NCBI GenBank assembly: GCA_020746105.1
Contig: CM036623.1
Location: 2,852,001-2,916,000, forward strand
Source: Trogon surrucura
Taxonomy: Eukaryota; Chordata; Aves; Trogoniformes; Trogonidae
Reading direction: 5' to 3'
DNA length: 64,000 bases
Part shown: in pieces, positions 23,726-37,716 of the stretch
How the letters are laid out: each line of letters starts with the position of its first letter
How positions within the stretch are numbered: the first letter of the stretch is position 1
Translations under genes and position numbers: made by a program
Notes under the pieces: model-generated
The model's input: only the letters and a program-made list of their open reading frames with translations
Database searches by the model: none
Told to the model about the DNA's origin: nothing

Positions 23726-23731
23726 AATAAA
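23726..23731 (+). terminator. GALNT16: Candidate proximal poly(A) signal AATAAA
   Basis: AATAAA inside an A-rich stretch about 1.16 kb after the GALNT16 stop codon. It could give a short 3' UTR isoform. Confidence 0.4.
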
Positions 23732-25577
23732 TTAAATCAGTCATATGGTAGGAGCTCTCTTCCTGTTTCCCCCATCACTTTGACATCAGCTCTCCATCCT
23801 GACACTGATTAACCAGATAAATGACCTGCTGCCCCCCACTGTGTAAACTCAGGGGTCAGTTCCCCGTGGTCCCAAGCTTCTGGCATGGTGCAGCTGCTCT
23901 TCTGTGTGGGAATGAAGGCACTGACTCTGCAGAGATTTCTTTTTCTCTGCATAGAGATACTTTTGGCCTGAACCGCTGAGGCCAGGAGAAAGCAGAGAAG
24001 GAAAGAAAATAGAGTGGGCAGACCCATCAAGGAGGAGAGATACCGTCCTACTAGCAATTCCTTTTTTTTAAACAAGAATATGCAGGAGTTGCTACTTCCA
24101 GGACAGCATCATGAGTCAGTAGGAGAGAGGAAGAGTCAAATTCTCACACACCTGGCTCAGAAAAAGTTGGTGCAAAGACAGATGAAAGGCCATTGAGCAG
24201 GCACCGTACATAAGCTCTGTGAAGCGCTAAAGGATTATGTGTTTTCATCAAAATGCATCCAAAGTGGACCATCTGAGCTTCCCCGTTTCGCTCTCCAGCA
24301 GTGTGAGGGTTGCAGCTAACAGCACGTTCACTCCTCCACCAGGTACCGCTTCCCTCCTCCTTGCTCCCACTGTGTGTGCGCAGCTTTCTTGCAGTTCCTT
24401 CTTCATAACCGTGCTGGGACGAGGACCCAGCTCCTCTCCCAACAATTCTCCTGACCGCTGCAGACCACAGAAGCTCTGCTTTACATACAGTCTCCAAGCT
24501 CTGGGCCAGCCCTGGTTGCAAGGGCTCTTGCCAGCATGCTGGCTGCCGCCCTTGACTTTGTGCTTGGCTCCAATATTGGAGATTGCTGCCCGCTCCCGGA
24601 GCAGAGGTGCCGGGACTCGCTGTGTTGGTTCATGCTTCTCTTCCTAGAGCTCGTCGCCTGGCAGAGATCAACCTGAAATCCATCTGGGGCTGTGAGCTGG
24701 GGCTTCTTCTTCAGGTGCCCCAGCCTGGAGGAGAAAAGGGAAAGGGTGCGCGTATGCTAGATGTCAATAACTTCAATTGACCCTGGAGTTAGGGGCTACC
24801 GGAGCCCTAACTCCACCTGGGTTTGGACGTGTTCTCCTGAGGTCACCTCCCCACGGCTTACTCCGCTGCCAGCTAAAGCACTGCTCACAGGACCTTTCTG
24901 TAGGCCCAGCACAGACCACCCCACCCCACGTCATCTTCTGGAAGCCACTGGTTTCCAATGGATTTTTAGCGATTGCCGCGAAGGAGGTGCACTACGAAAG
25001 GCTGCTTTCAAGTGTGGGCAAACTAAACTTTTCCCTCAGAATAAGCAAAATCGCGTCCAAACTCATTATTGGCGTACTTTCCACTTCTCTTTTCTCATTT
25101 CTCTAAATGGAAAGAGGAACAAGGTTATTGGTGCTGTTTTTTTTTCTTTCGCTCAAGGTCCACACAGTGCCGTGTTTTGGAGCAGGACTCTGGTGGGGTT
25201 TTTGGAAACTGACTGAGCCCTCAAGTTTGACCCAGGGATTTGTTCTTTTAACAGTCAGAGCAAGCAGCTGCTCACCCTTGTTTTCCTCTTTATTTTAAAC
25301 AGGCCCCTAGACTGTCAAGACAGCATTTGCACTGGTAATATCTTTTAAGAAAGCTGTTATTGTATCAGGTCATCCGACGTAATTTCGTGTGCTGTGAACC
25401 GATGGGGGTTTATTTAAGAGGAGCTGAAACTACTGTTGTACAGAAATCAATTTCAGAGGGTTTATTTTCCCCACTCACTTGTAAGTCGCACTTTTGTCGG
25501 ATGTAATTTACCGGGAGCCCAGATTTGTTTTCCCTTTTCTTGAAGAAAGCATGTGCTGGAATCTGTTTAATACCTGG

Positions 25578-25583
25578 AATAAA
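25578..25583 (+). terminator. GALNT16: Candidate distal poly(A) signal AATAAA
   Basis: AATAAA about 3.0 kb after the stop, within a non-repetitive stretch and followed by T/G-rich sequence. I judge it the best candidate for the main GALNT16 3' end. Confidence 0.55.
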
Positions 25584-28027
25584 ATCCACTTTGAAACAAA
25601 TGTTTCAGCCTGGTCTTATTTCCCCTTTATTTCGCGTCAGAAAAGAGGCTCCATCCTTTGTCGCCTGGTCCCTGCCTCTGTCTCTCACTGGGTTTGTCCC
25701 CCAGACATACATATCCTCGTTTTTTGCATGGGTACCTGGGTTGCTTCTGGAGGGATGCCGAGGGAGCTGGCAGAGAGATTTCTAGGATGCAATGAAGTGT
25801 CAGCTGAAAATGACTGAAGAAGCCCCCTCAGCTGGCTGGGCAGGAAAGGATCTTTTTCTGATGAAAGTTAAGAGCAGATAATGGGATGGCTTTTACATGC
25901 TGAAAGAAATAGCTGGGGGGCTGTGAGGGAAATAATTCTTCCTGTTAGTCCTTCCTTGATGTTTTCCTCAGGCTGTCAGCTCTGTGTATTCCTTGCTAAG
26001 CCTCCCAAAGGTCTTTTGAGGGCAGGGAAGCATCACCACCCGCCAATGCCTCCTAGCATGTGTGTTGCTGAGCCTCAAGTACTGTGACTCCCCAGGTAGG
26101 CTGGTAAACTTTCCTAATCTCACTTTGTAAAAAAACCAGCTGCCCGGCTAGCAAATGTCAATTTGGAGGCTTTGAGTTTAAAATCAGGGTTTGACTGCTG
26201 GTTCACCTGAAGAAGCTTTTTCAAACTAGGATCAGCTGGGTCTGCCTCTACAGTAAAGCTGTACCAGAGCCTCCATCTAGGGAAGGAAGGTGAAAGATAG
26301 CTGGTGTGGGACCAGTACTGGAGGGGACCAGTACTTCTCCATAGTGCCTGGTAACGTATCTGGTGTTTGACTGCTGTGAGAACTTGATAACGAGGGAAGG
26401 AGCTGCTGCAGCAGAACAGCAACTGGGCTCTGTCCCTGGAGTCCTGCCATGCACACCCTGAGTGATCACCACCAAAGTGCCCTAGAAACCAGGAGATTCT
26501 CAGGCTTTAATGATGGCTGGGAAGACTTTAATTAGTCCTGTCTAGGAAAATGAAATATTGATCTTCCGAAGAGCCAAAGGTGGGGTAAAGGCTGGGGGGG
26601 GGGGGTGGAGTTGAGGGGTGGAAGGAGAAATGAGTGAGGGATGAGTTCCCCTCTGAGGAGGATAGGGTCAGACCTGCAGTGATCTGGCAATAAATGAGGT
26701 AGAAAAGAGTTTGGAGTAGAAGCAATTGCATTAAAGGGGATTAGAACCGAGTGTGGAGAAAATAACAGGGAAATAATTTCTGTACGTGAGGTTAAGTACA
26801 TAGAAGCATCACATCCACAGTGGTCACACAGTTACGCCAAGATCAGTAAATGCTTTGTCTCAAAAGGCAAATGAAGTGTTGTTTTGATTTGTCGTGTTTG
26901 CTTGCTTTGTAAATACTCAAATAGTTCATTTTAGCACTCACAAAGCAGACTATTTTTTGTAGAAACAGAGATGTTCTCCAGGCTACGTTCAGGATGAAAG
27001 TTAGGTGCTAGGAGATCTCCTTTTTCTGCAGTCTGCTGCAGGAGACTTGCTTCGTACGGAGACCTTACGTGTGTCCCCCAGTTGCTGGGCTGCAGGGTGT
27101 GTTGAGGTGGATCTCTCCATCCCTCTAATCAGACCTCTTCAGCGTTTTAGAAGCACGTACTAATTGCGGGAGCAGCTGGAAACCTCCCTGCTGCTCTTCC
27201 CTCAGGCAAGCATCCCAACACGCTTCTTGCATCTTTTATACTGCTTGGCCAACCCAGCTGACAAGCTCCTGCATCCCTCCCTGTTTGAGGCCCTAAGATT
27301 CATTCCTTTGTTGTGACTCTGGGAGAGTTTTAAACGAGAAGCAAAGAAGCCCCTGGAGAGCTGCAGATGTTCGAATTAGATGTTCAGATCTACCTGAAAC
27401 AAAACTTGTTTTCGGCGTGTTTGTTTTGCTGCTATGGTAGCAAAAAAAAAACCCAGCAGTGCGCTGCCCTCTGGAAATCAGCAGAATGTTTGCGGTGTGC
27501 TGGGCTTCTGGCTCTGCTTCTCCAGCGGAGGATTCTCTGCCCACGTGTGGGCAGGAGGCATCGCCCCTCCGCCGCTCTCCCAGCTCGGGCGTGAGGTGCC
27601 AGGGCTGTCATCCACTTTTCTAGGGCTCTGTTTCTGCGAGGTGTTTTGCAAACACCTGGGGATACGGTCCAGAGCTGTGTGAAAAAAGGGTTTGTGTGTG
27701 GCAGCGTGTTGCAAAGGTGCTGCTGGGCAGCGGGAGGATGGCTATGGGAGTGAAGCGGAACAACCTTTTGCTTTTTTGACTGACCTGCAGAAAATGCTCC
27801 TTAAATTTCACCAGTGACCGACCGGTAATTAAAACCAGGCCAGAATGAGGTGGTATTTCTGTGCTGGAAATGACACTGGGGTAAGCGCTCAGACCTGCCT
27901 GGTTTTGAGTCATCCCATCCAAATGGGAATAGCGGCTTCTGCTTTGACGTGTCAATGAAAATTGCGCCCAACAAATCTGAGTCATTAAAATAAATCCGGC
28001 TTCATCTGCACTGCATGGTGGGGAGGG

Positions 28028-28046
28028 AAAAAAAAAAAAAAAAAAA
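28028..28046. repeat. Poly(A) tract (19 A)
   Basis: An uninterrupted A run in intergenic DNA with no retrocopy recognised upstream of it. Confidence 0.85.
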
Positions 28047-31000
28047 GAATGAGAAAAGATAACAAAATAATCCATTTGGGACAAAATTGTGGTTTAATGA
28101 GATTTTTGTGGAAACTAGCTTCTCTGGTTTTGATTTCCATGGAAACTAGTTCAGCAACTCACCACTGCCTGCAGCGGGGCTGAGCTTGGCAGTGACAGCA
28201 GTGGCAGTACTGGGTGGTGAGCTGGCCACTGCCTACAGGGATGCTCAAATTCATGAGTGTGAACAGAACAAAATGGGGTCACTGACCCAAAAAGCCATCC
28301 ACGAGTCCTTCCGCACCTCCTGTTCTGTCTCAGCTTTCTTTTTCCAAGGGCTCTTCTCCTTGAATTTTGTGGTGAGAGCCCAGGGCTGCCTTGTCTTCTA
28401 CCCATCTCAATCTCAGTTGATGGATGGATCTCCAAACCGCCTTCTCTGTATCAGCTTGAGCTTTGTGTGAGTGTGGTGGCTGCTGGCTCTTTGGGGGGTT
28501 GTGGGCTCTAACAGGCTTCGCCCGATCTCTCTAGATCCCTCTTCACCTTGACACGTCATGTCAGTGCCCCGTGGGGCTGCTGTAGGGTCTCCTGATCACT
28601 ATTTAGTTTTAACCTGTGGACCTGCTGCTGTCTGCTGTTGGTTTCCTTCAGCAGCTGACTGACCAGGACCAGCCCTGCGGTATAGCAGTACTTTGGAAGT
28701 GACCACTAAGATTATAAGGAAGCGAGGCAGCTGCATTCAAAATATTAAAACCAAGTTATTTGAAACATCATTTTAGAGATCAACAGTGGTTTGTGTGAAT
28801 TTCTTTGCCCATCAAAACAAAACGCCGTGTTTCCCGGTCCTCCCAGCATATAGTGGGGGACAAACCAGAAATGATGTCAATAATGGTATATTTTGAATGG
28901 GATGGTTTGCATTTTCCCCTTACTAGAGAGAAACAGTGTTGTTCCCGGTGCTGCGGCAAGCGGAAAAGCAGTGGAAGGGAAAGTCCTGAAATAGGTTTGA
29001 GAGCACTCAAATGTCACCATAGCTTCCAGAGCAGAAAAAATGAGAAGATGGCTGATAAGTGCCTTTCAGACCAATCAGCAGCAGAGCAACAGAGTACAGA
29101 AGAAAGAGATATGAAAGGAGCAGGTGTCTTCCTGGGATGGCTGGGAGTGTTTCTGGGACAAGACGACTGCAGGTCAGGCTCTTAGCACGACATAGACCAG
29201 TCTCTTGTTTCTAATCCCTGCTGCCCCCAGCCCTTTTGCCAGCTGTCCCCCTTCTGTTTCAAGGGGACGCCTTGGCCTGTGGTGGGCAGATTTGGAAGAA
29301 CGGTGCTCAGGCTGTGACCTGGCTCCAGTCAGAGTGGCGTTATGCAGCCGGCAGCGGGGCTGCACTGGTGTGAGGGTGTCTGTACCTCAGGCTGCAGCAG
29401 AGACTGGGACACCAAGGTGAGGTGAAGCTGATGCCCCAGCCCAGATGTTGGACCCAGTTGCATCCACCTTACCTCCCTCGTTGGCTCTCTCTGAAACACG
29501 TCTCCTGAGCCCTGTTTCTCAGGATCTCATTGAGGACCAAACAATCCAAGACCGAACAGGCTGGAGCTAGATCTTTTCCACCCATCATCACAGTGATTCC
29601 TCCTCTTTTAAAATAAACACAAGAGCGACCAGTGCTGCAGCTGGAAATTCAATGGAGAACACATAATGGGGACAGTTTTGCCTCGTGTTACAAACAACAG
29701 AGAAAAAGGGATGTGTTCTGCTGTCAGCTGTGATTCTTAGTGACCAGAGACCAGTCACATCAGCTCCCAGTACTCCCTTCTCCAAACTGGGAACGGTTCC
29801 ATCTGGCTGCCACATGAAGTTACCTTTAATTCAGCCACCCGAGAAAAGCCCTTTCTCCATGGCACAGAGGAAGCATTTTTTGTTATCGGTGTTTCCTAAT
29901 CAATCTTCTCCTGCAAGTTGTTTAATTCCTTGTTGGGTTGTTGCGTTTTTTTCTTTGCTCGATCCATCAGTGAGCTTGCCGCGCTCTCCGTGCAGAGTGA
30001 GAAAAGCAAACCCTCCCTCGGGCACCGGGCTCAGCGAGGGGTGCAGAGCAGAGCAGAGCAGCCGATGCTGCTTGGAGCTCAGAGTGGGCTCTACATCCTG
30101 CCCGAGCCACCGTGAAGATGCTGGGGCAGTTTTCCGATGCTGATCCCTTGCTGTGCTGACTGCAGCAGTGACTGCCCTGCACCTGGTGTTTGCCCCAACA
30201 CGTCCCACCTCTTCACTTCCACCCGCTTTTCACCTTTCTGGTCTTAAACCAGACTTTATGGGTGAGAAGACGGATCAGAGAAACATTTTTCTTGGCAGAA
30301 ATGGATGGTGGGATCTCTTCGCACTGCTGCTTTTTTCCTTTTTACAGGGTTGTGGGGGCTGTTATTCATTGGCGCGTACACTTGGCAGATTTGGGAAACG
30401 GACTCAGTCTAAATCATTGTTCCTGCTTGGATTGAATTTCTGGTTCTGCATTTGCATGCAGTTAGCTTTAAGATATGCGAGTGGCTGGGAGAATGCTGTG
30501 GGTCAGCAGTTGCTGGCTTTGTGGGAGAAGCAGCAGTAGGGAGCTGGCCCAAGGCAGGTGAGACTGAGGGCTATGAGGGGAGCTTGGTGGTTAGCCTGCT
30601 TGTTTTTTTCTTCAGCAACAGACATGGGAAACTGGCAATATAACGTTTAAAACTTGAAGTGGCTACAAAATACGTCTGATCTTGAGGTGGGTCTGCCTTC
30701 TGTACTGACAGTGTTCAGGGGATGCTCTGTACAGACCCTCCCTCCGGGTCCAGCATCATCTCTCTTCCCGTTGCAACACGCTACTGATCTCAGGTTGTTG
30801 CCTGGCACTACGGCACAATACACTGCACTTCTCTGCTTCAAAATCAACTTAGTGACAGCTGTTGTGTAGACGGGGGCTTGACTACATGTGCTTTTATAAA
30901 ACAAGCTGGATGTGGAACATGCTGCAGGGCGAGAGGTGTGTTAAGTTGCATTTCAGCAACTCAGGCTTGGAGGGACCTCTTTGAGGCAGAAGTTGTCCTT

Positions 31001-32289
31001 TTTTTCCCTAGGTCATTTCTCAGATTTTTGAGGAAAAGCAGCAAATTATAGCAGAGACTTGGTTCCAAATTGCTGGATTTGCTCAGCCTGGTGTATCAGG
31101 CTTGCAGGCTGCTTTACCCTTTTGGCCAGCCATGAATAGTTTTAAAGCATCCCCTGGACCAGGCTTGTGAGCACGGGCTAGCCCAGTGCAGCCTGTCTGT
31201 GGGTTGGGGTGTCCAGGAGAGTTCAGTCCCTCAATCAGCAGTTGCTTTTACCTCCTGCCATATCTGGGAGCCTTCACCTCCAAGAGGTTTGTTTTGTCTC
31301 AATCACTCAGGCTGTGGGAGCTGGTGATGCTGCAGCAGTAAATATCTGATTATGAAAACAGGCATTAAAAAATGTGACAGGTGCAGCTAAGACTGAAAGG
31401 GTCTTCTGCCTAGGGTTAAATTACGGAGTGCGAATGTTCAGGCTGGTTCTGTCGTGATTCCTCTCAAGGCTTCAGTGCAGCGGGTTCAATCTTTTGTGTT
31501 CTAACTCTCTTAAATGCTATTGTCTGAGATTTGTTGTACGGGTTTTTTTTTTAGCTAGGGGCCACGTGTTATAATGCTGTTGACAAGGACAACCAAACGA
31601 TGTCAAAGTTCCTCTAATTATCCCAAGCTGAAATGTCACCTCTGCTTTCCGTCTGAGCAGATGAAAGCAATGTTCAAAGAGACCCACTTAATACCGGAGC
31701 ATTTTTCAAGGCAATCAACTGCTCCAAGCTCTTTTCCCCCTAAGCAATCTAAATGCTAAATAGATCTTTAAAATAATTACCATATCTAAGAGTAGGAGCC
31801 ATTTTCCCCTGCAAACACCTGATGCTCATTAGCAATATTTAACCTGTCGAACATCACCTCTGTTTACTCTTAACTTTTTTGGGAGGAGTCTGTCAGGTGT
31901 CTGCAAGTGCTGCCTCTATGCTGGAGACCAGGATGCCTCTGGAGCACAAATCCTTTGTCCTGAGAGAGAAGGGGTCTGGATTTCTGTGAAACTCTTCCCT
32001 TTCCTCGCCTCCCAGATCTTATTGACAATAACGTCAGCGAGTAACACCAACCTGGCACTGGCCTAAGCCAGGTCTCCAGATCAGAGAGGAGCTCAGGGCT
32101 GAGGGGCAGGGTGGTAAAAAGGTGGCTTTCACCTGTCTTTTGCAGCTACTCTCTCCCAGGTTGGAACAGGACACAGCTGGGTCACTGGTGGCTGCGTGTG
32201 GCATCCAAGAGCCCTGAGCAGGACCAGCATTTGCCAGTGTGGCCAGAGCCCCTTCACCCATGAACATCCACAGCACATGCTGGGCTGTG

Positions 32290-32355
32290 ATAGAATCACA
32301 AAATGGTTTGAGTTGGAAGGGACCTTAAGGATTGTCTAGTTCCAGCCCCACAGGG
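32290..32355 (-). mobile_element. Short CR1 3' fragment
   Basis: TAGAATCACAAAATGGTTTG then AGTTGGAAGGGACCTTAAGG matches the CR1 3' end in reverse orientation. Only about 65 bp remain. Confidence 0.8.
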
Positions 32356-35300
32356 CTGTCGCAGCGGTGTTCTGGCGAGGAGTGGAGCCTGCTGCTAGGC
32401 AAAATCCATAGGAGGGGTGTGCTCACTGCACCCCGTGGGGCTGTGAGGAACCAGTCCCACCCTCGTGCTGGTGATGCATTAGTGCAGGAACAGACCTTCC
32501 AGGAAAGTGGGGTTGCCCAAGGTGAGTTGTTCTTAGCTCTGCCTGCTCTTCTTTACACCTCGCATGATTATAAATGTTAATTTGGACAAAGGATGTATTT
32601 TTTCTAGCCTAGTGGTTCAAGAACTTTGTGTCTCTGGAGCAAGGCCTGGAGCCCAAGGTTGCTTCAGGAATTACTTTGCATTTTTATTCCGTAACTGTTT
32701 AATTTCAAGTTCATAACCAACCTTTGGAGCAGTGCCTGGAATGCAGGACCTTCCTGCCATGCAAATGCTCCAGCTGCTGCTAGAAAACTGTAATTACTTT
32801 CCCTCTGGTGCAGGTCATCCTCAGATATTCCATACCAAGGATATAAAAGAGACACACCCTAAGATGTTCAGTGTTTTGCCCTCTAATCCCTCCTGCTAGC
32901 CCCAGACAAGCCCGTAGAGTTTGGTGAAATAGAGAAAGCAGTGACTGCTGGTTTATTTTTGTGTTCTTTCGCAATGGCTGTGCTCTAAGAAGGATTACCA
33001 GATCAGGGGAAATGGAGGGACACCTTGTTTATGAGTTCCCTTAGAAGAGATGGTCTGAACACAGCTGAGACTAAAGCGCTTCTGGGCAGGTGTTGGAACG
33101 GATCCTGAAGACTGAGATGTACGTGCTTGAGGTGAATCCAGCTTTGGACAAGAGCTGAATAGAGGCTTTTGGGGTTCCAATGTGAGCTCAAACAATTCAA
33201 ATCCCACCTACATCCTTTGGGTCTGTCTCCTGGATGCCATACAGCATCTGGGGTACAGTCGGGAAAAGAATCTGAAGTCTCTTTTTGAGCCCTGTGCTTT
33301 GGCTAGGATGCCATACATCCATCCCTCTTAGTGCACACTCCTCAAAGTTTTTATTCAAAAGTCTCATTTGAATAATGTGTGCTTCATTACCGCAGGGGTT
33401 CTTTACCTTGTAATATACTGCAAACGAGGCTGCAAGTCTTGAGTTAGTAGAGTTCCCGGGACTCTTTCATGGATGTGCTGTGCATGTAACGCTATCATCT
33501 GTGACCTCTGTGAACTCAGAGCCTCCAGACACTGTATCCATTAGTAAAACAGATTGCAGAATCTCAGGGGAGCTTTTTTTGGGTGTTGCTCAGAGGAAAA
33601 GCAAGCACTGCTGTAGAAATTTCCTCTGAATTATACAGCAATAAAACCTGACCCAGAGGACTGGGAGCATGTGGGAGAAGGGTTATTTGGGAGCTTTCCT
33701 ACATACCCCAGGGCCCCCACCAGCTGATCTGTTCAATCACATCTTAATCTGACCATAATCCCAGCAAGCTAATGAACAAGAAATGGCAGGAAGGGCCTGG
33801 TGCCTGCTGTAGCGATGAGTGGCCGAGCAGATCCTGAAAGCTGTGAATGGTTTGAAGGGGATCAATATTCTCTGTGCTCTCATTTCTAATTGGGCTTTAT
33901 TGCAGGGCTCTGATTCATGTAGTTCATTAAATGGACTCAGATGGAGTTTCTATAATCGAGTTTATACTCCTAGGGCGTAGGATCAAAATAGCAGCAGCAA
34001 GCAATTGCCAAGGCCCCTGGAACTCATCTGGAGAAGTAATTGCAAGAGTGCTGAAGCATTAGACTTCAAAGAAACAGGGATGCAGCTAAATCAGTATTAT
34101 TAATTGCATTTAAGTTTACCAAAAAAAAGAGTTATATCCGCCACATTGAGAATCACTTTAAAAACCACTCAGTGCCATGAAGTAGAGATTTCAACTAATT
34201 TGTAGTAGCACTTGTATTCTGGGGCAAGTATTTTCTAAGTCTTCATGAAGCCCATGAGTAAAACGCTCCTAAGCGGTAACTAAATCAGCTAGAGCTACGT
34301 CACCTGCAGTTTTCTCATTCTCATGACACCATGCCCAAAACACCAAACTTGTGGAAACAATGAGGGAAATATGCAGAAAATATATGGAGAAAGACACTAC
34401 CTATTGCAGCCCCTTATCTGCACAGACAATTCCACCTTCCCTGCAAAACATCTGTGGAAAACATCAGTCGAGTTTAAAAAATTCAACACAAAAACCCAAC
34501 ATAGAGCTTTTAACGTGTATCCGACCAGACAAAAGTGCCCCTTAGTCCCTTAGCCTGTTCCTGTCAGCGATCCACACCAAGTGTCCAGGGGAAAATATTA
34601 GAACAGGCCAATTGGATGGTGCTGCTCTCCCAAACACACTCTCAGGGCCCTCAGGAACTTCTGATGCACTGATGTCCTGAGCCGGGGATGGCGTCCTTGC
34701 ATTTGACAATCCTTGGTGGATTTCTCTTCATGGGGGCTTATCTACGTACATAGAAAGAGGGATGTTATTTTCAATTCTCAGAGTTAATTAGCACCACTGG
34801 TTTCTGGTTAGGGTGAGTGTGAGATTTTGATGGAAGGTAGGGCAAGAGACGCCAGTTAAATCAACGCACATGTGAAGAGAGAAAGGGGGAATTGGACCAA
34901 GGTGCTCGGCGTTAAGCTGCTCAGCTGGTACTGGCCTGGGACCTGCATTTTACTCGTGCATTACTCTAGGAGCCAAAAGAGAGCTTGGGCACATCACACA
35001 GGTAGTTTTTTTTAGTCTGAATTAACATGTTAAATGCATTTGAGGCTGGACCTCCATTCTCCCTGCAGCTAGATTCAAGTGATGTCTAATTTCTAGTGAC
35101 AGCATGCCTAGAGGTAGTCATGTGTTTTCAACAGAAACAGTTTAAATGGAGAAGTTAGATGTATGAAGCTTAAAATGTTTTTTTTCTGAGGTGTCTTGGG
35201 CATTGGAGGGCAGGAGGAGGTTGGTAAAAATTCCACTGGCTGCTGTCCTCCCTCAGAAAGAGTCTGGGGCTCCAGGTGGGATGCCTAAGCTTTCTACACC

Positions 35301-37180
35301 TAGGGAGAGCGGGGTCTGAGGAGCAAGAGAGCTGCCTGGGTTATGTAATATGCTAACGAGATGATTAGTCCATTAAGTATAAGATGAAGGGAAGTGCCCA
35401 TTTTTCCTTGGGATTTTCAGAAGCGAAATACTTCCTGGAGCTAGAGCTGACCTGATTTGGATGCCTTTCTGCTAAGAAACGGAGTTTTGTGGTTAACAGA
35501 GTCCCCGCTCTGCTCAGGCTCTGACTTCTCTGGATATCCAAGGTGAGTGTCCTCATTAAGATCAAATGCTTGGTTATTCTCATGTGTCTCTTTCTCAAGC
35601 TTTCTAGCTAAAGTTGTTTCGTTCTGTGTGAATAATGACTGCTTTTACATGGAGATGATAGAGATAAAGGGATAGAGGGCGTGCTGGGTGATCACTGAAC
35701 TTGGTTGTGAACACAAAACCAACACATGCAATCTTAGGAGGCCTTAAATGATTCATTCTTGGTTATGATTAGTATTAGAGATATTGTTACTCCAGTATGA
35801 AAGACTGGTAAGCTTCGTTTAGGGCTGCTGGTGCCTGGAATGGTGACTCTGTTCAATCAAAGACAAACAGGAAAAGCTGCAGAAAAACAGCTGGGATGAG
35901 CAGGAGGCGAAGTAGCTTGTTCTGTGAGAAGAAACTACCAATCACAAGTTACATATTTAACAAAACCGAGATGGGGAATGATTGCTTTTGTTGGGAGAAG
36001 TATTTGAGGAAGGAATATAAAAAGATGCTGCTCGCACAAAGTGGATAGAAGTTGAAATTAAGTTCACTTGGCCCAGAATCTAGAAAAATACTCTTGCTTG
36101 AGTTGAGAAGGGTGTTCTTGAACAGCACTACTGGACAGGCAAGGAAAGCTGCGTTGGTTTGTCACTGGTGAAATTTGTGGAGATGATGGAGGTGGAAAAG
36201 AAACAAATCTGGAGCTGGGAAATGCACTTCTTTGAAGAGATGATGTAAATGCTGACTCTGCTCACTACACTCTGGTTATGTCTTGGTGCTTCTGCTACAT
36301 TCCAGTGTTACAGTGGAGTAGAAGTACAATCTAAGAATTCCTTCAGAGATCAAGTTACTGTATTGAGAGTTTTATTTTTTTTTCCCTTCCCTGCCCACCG
36401 CTTCAATTCCTTCCTGCTCAGAACCTGAGAATGGGATAACTAAAAACGGAGTGTGGGGCAAGCTTTATTTGTAGTCCTAGCAGTGTTGACTTTCCTTTCC
36501 CCCCCTGCGAGTATATGACTGGATACTCCATTAGGATGCCTTTGTCTCCCAAAGGGATTAACAGGGGCCGTTGGGGTGGTGTCAGGGGTACAGGTGTGAT
36601 CGCTTTTCTTTCCATCATCACACATGGCCTGTTTCTTACCTTCCCCGGGCATTTTGCTATGTCTTAGAGCTTTCCTTATCAGAGCATTGCAGATTTCAGA
36701 GGCCTTTTATCTCTTAAGCAGGGTTTTTTGGGGGGTTTTGGGTCTTTTTTGTAATTTGTTCAGGGCTGGAAAGGCTTGTGGGGTGTTTGAGTATATGTGG
36801 GGGGGGGGGGCAAGTGGATGGCAAGTCTGATGACCAAACCCCCAATGACAAGGCATTATTCTCAGTGTCCAACGTGAACCTTCATTCATTCAAAGAGAAT
36901 AACAGAACAAGATCGAATCTGACTGTTCTGCACCCGGGTTTTGTCACTGGGGATTAGTTGTACTTTCTGTAGCCTAGTGAATACAACTGTTGTGTCACGC
37001 AGACCCACTCGCGAGTCCCCAAGTGCCTGCCATTTGCAGCACTGCTCTGTGTGGCCTGGGGAACAGAGCTCAAATGCGTGCATGAAATTGGTCAGAGTAG
37101 GGATTCAAAGCTTAGGTTTTCCATTTTTCATCAAACAGCATATTCCAGTAGTGAGTCCAATTGAATGATGAATAAACGAG

Positions 37181-37325
37181 TTTGGAAGAAAGCTCCAGAA
37201 GTCATCTAGTCAAATACTGCCGCGGAGCAGGTCTAACCAGATTAGGTTGCTCAGTGCTGTGTCCAGTTAGGACCTGAACATCTCCAAGGAAGGATGTTCC
37301 TCTACCTCTCAGGGCAACAGGTTTG
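37181..37325 (-). mobile_element. Old, diverged CR1 fragment
   Basis: Recognised by CAGAAGTCATCTAGTCAAAT, then CAGATTAGGTTGCTCAGTGC and AACATCTCCAAGGAAGGATG, which follow the reversed CR1 3' layout at reduced identity. The 3' tail is lost. Confidence 0.7.
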
Positions 37326-37716
37326 TGTGTCAGGAGTGTATGAAATCCAATTCCCTGGGTACACAAGACAATAATAAGTCAGATTTAGAAGGCTGGTTCC
37401 TGCACAGTCAATGGAGTGATGTAAAAGCTGTCCAAACAGGAGTTAAATACACTAGATGGAGGCACTGGTGCCCGAGAGATTTGGGCACATGGTAGAACCC
37501 AGAAACACAGCCTCGAAGTATGCAGCCTATTTTTTTCTCTTGCCCAGGACTTTATTGCTTTACGTGGCACAAACACAAGGTGTGCAGCAGCCACACGGAG
37601 TTCCAGAAGCGTGTTTGTGTCACCAATGGCTGATGCAAAGATGATGGATCATGGTAACAGCTTTAGTTGGAAGGACTATGGAGACACTGCAGGGGCTGCA
37701 GCAGGAGATCATGGAT

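Larger units (their letters stand above)
22565..25610 (+). other. GALNT16: GALNT16 3' UTR (inferred)
   Basis: About 3 kb of non-coding sequence follows the stop codon. There is no further plausible coding exon. Canonical poly(A) signals occur at 23726-23731 and 25578-25583. The second is followed by a T/G-rich stretch and is the more likely major end. No transcript data are available, so the end point is inferred. Confidence 0.55.

Noticed and set aside
28028-28046. Poly(A) tract as the tail of a processed retrocopy
   Set aside because: No recognisable mRNA-derived sequence or target-site duplication was found next to it.
27620-28084. 154-codon minus-strand open frame in intergenic DNA
   Set aside because: It includes the poly(A) tract (Phe run) and has no recognisable domain or splice context; treated as chance.
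30955-31000. Possible short CR1 piece (GGCTTGGAGGGACCTCT)
   Set aside because: Only a short word resembles the CR1 3' region; without the tail or further colinear matches it may be coincidence.
36180-36290. Possible C/D-box snoRNA around AGATGATG and GCTGACT
   Set aside because: The C box deviates from RTGATGA, the ends do not form a clear stem, and the site is intergenic rather than in a host-gene intron.
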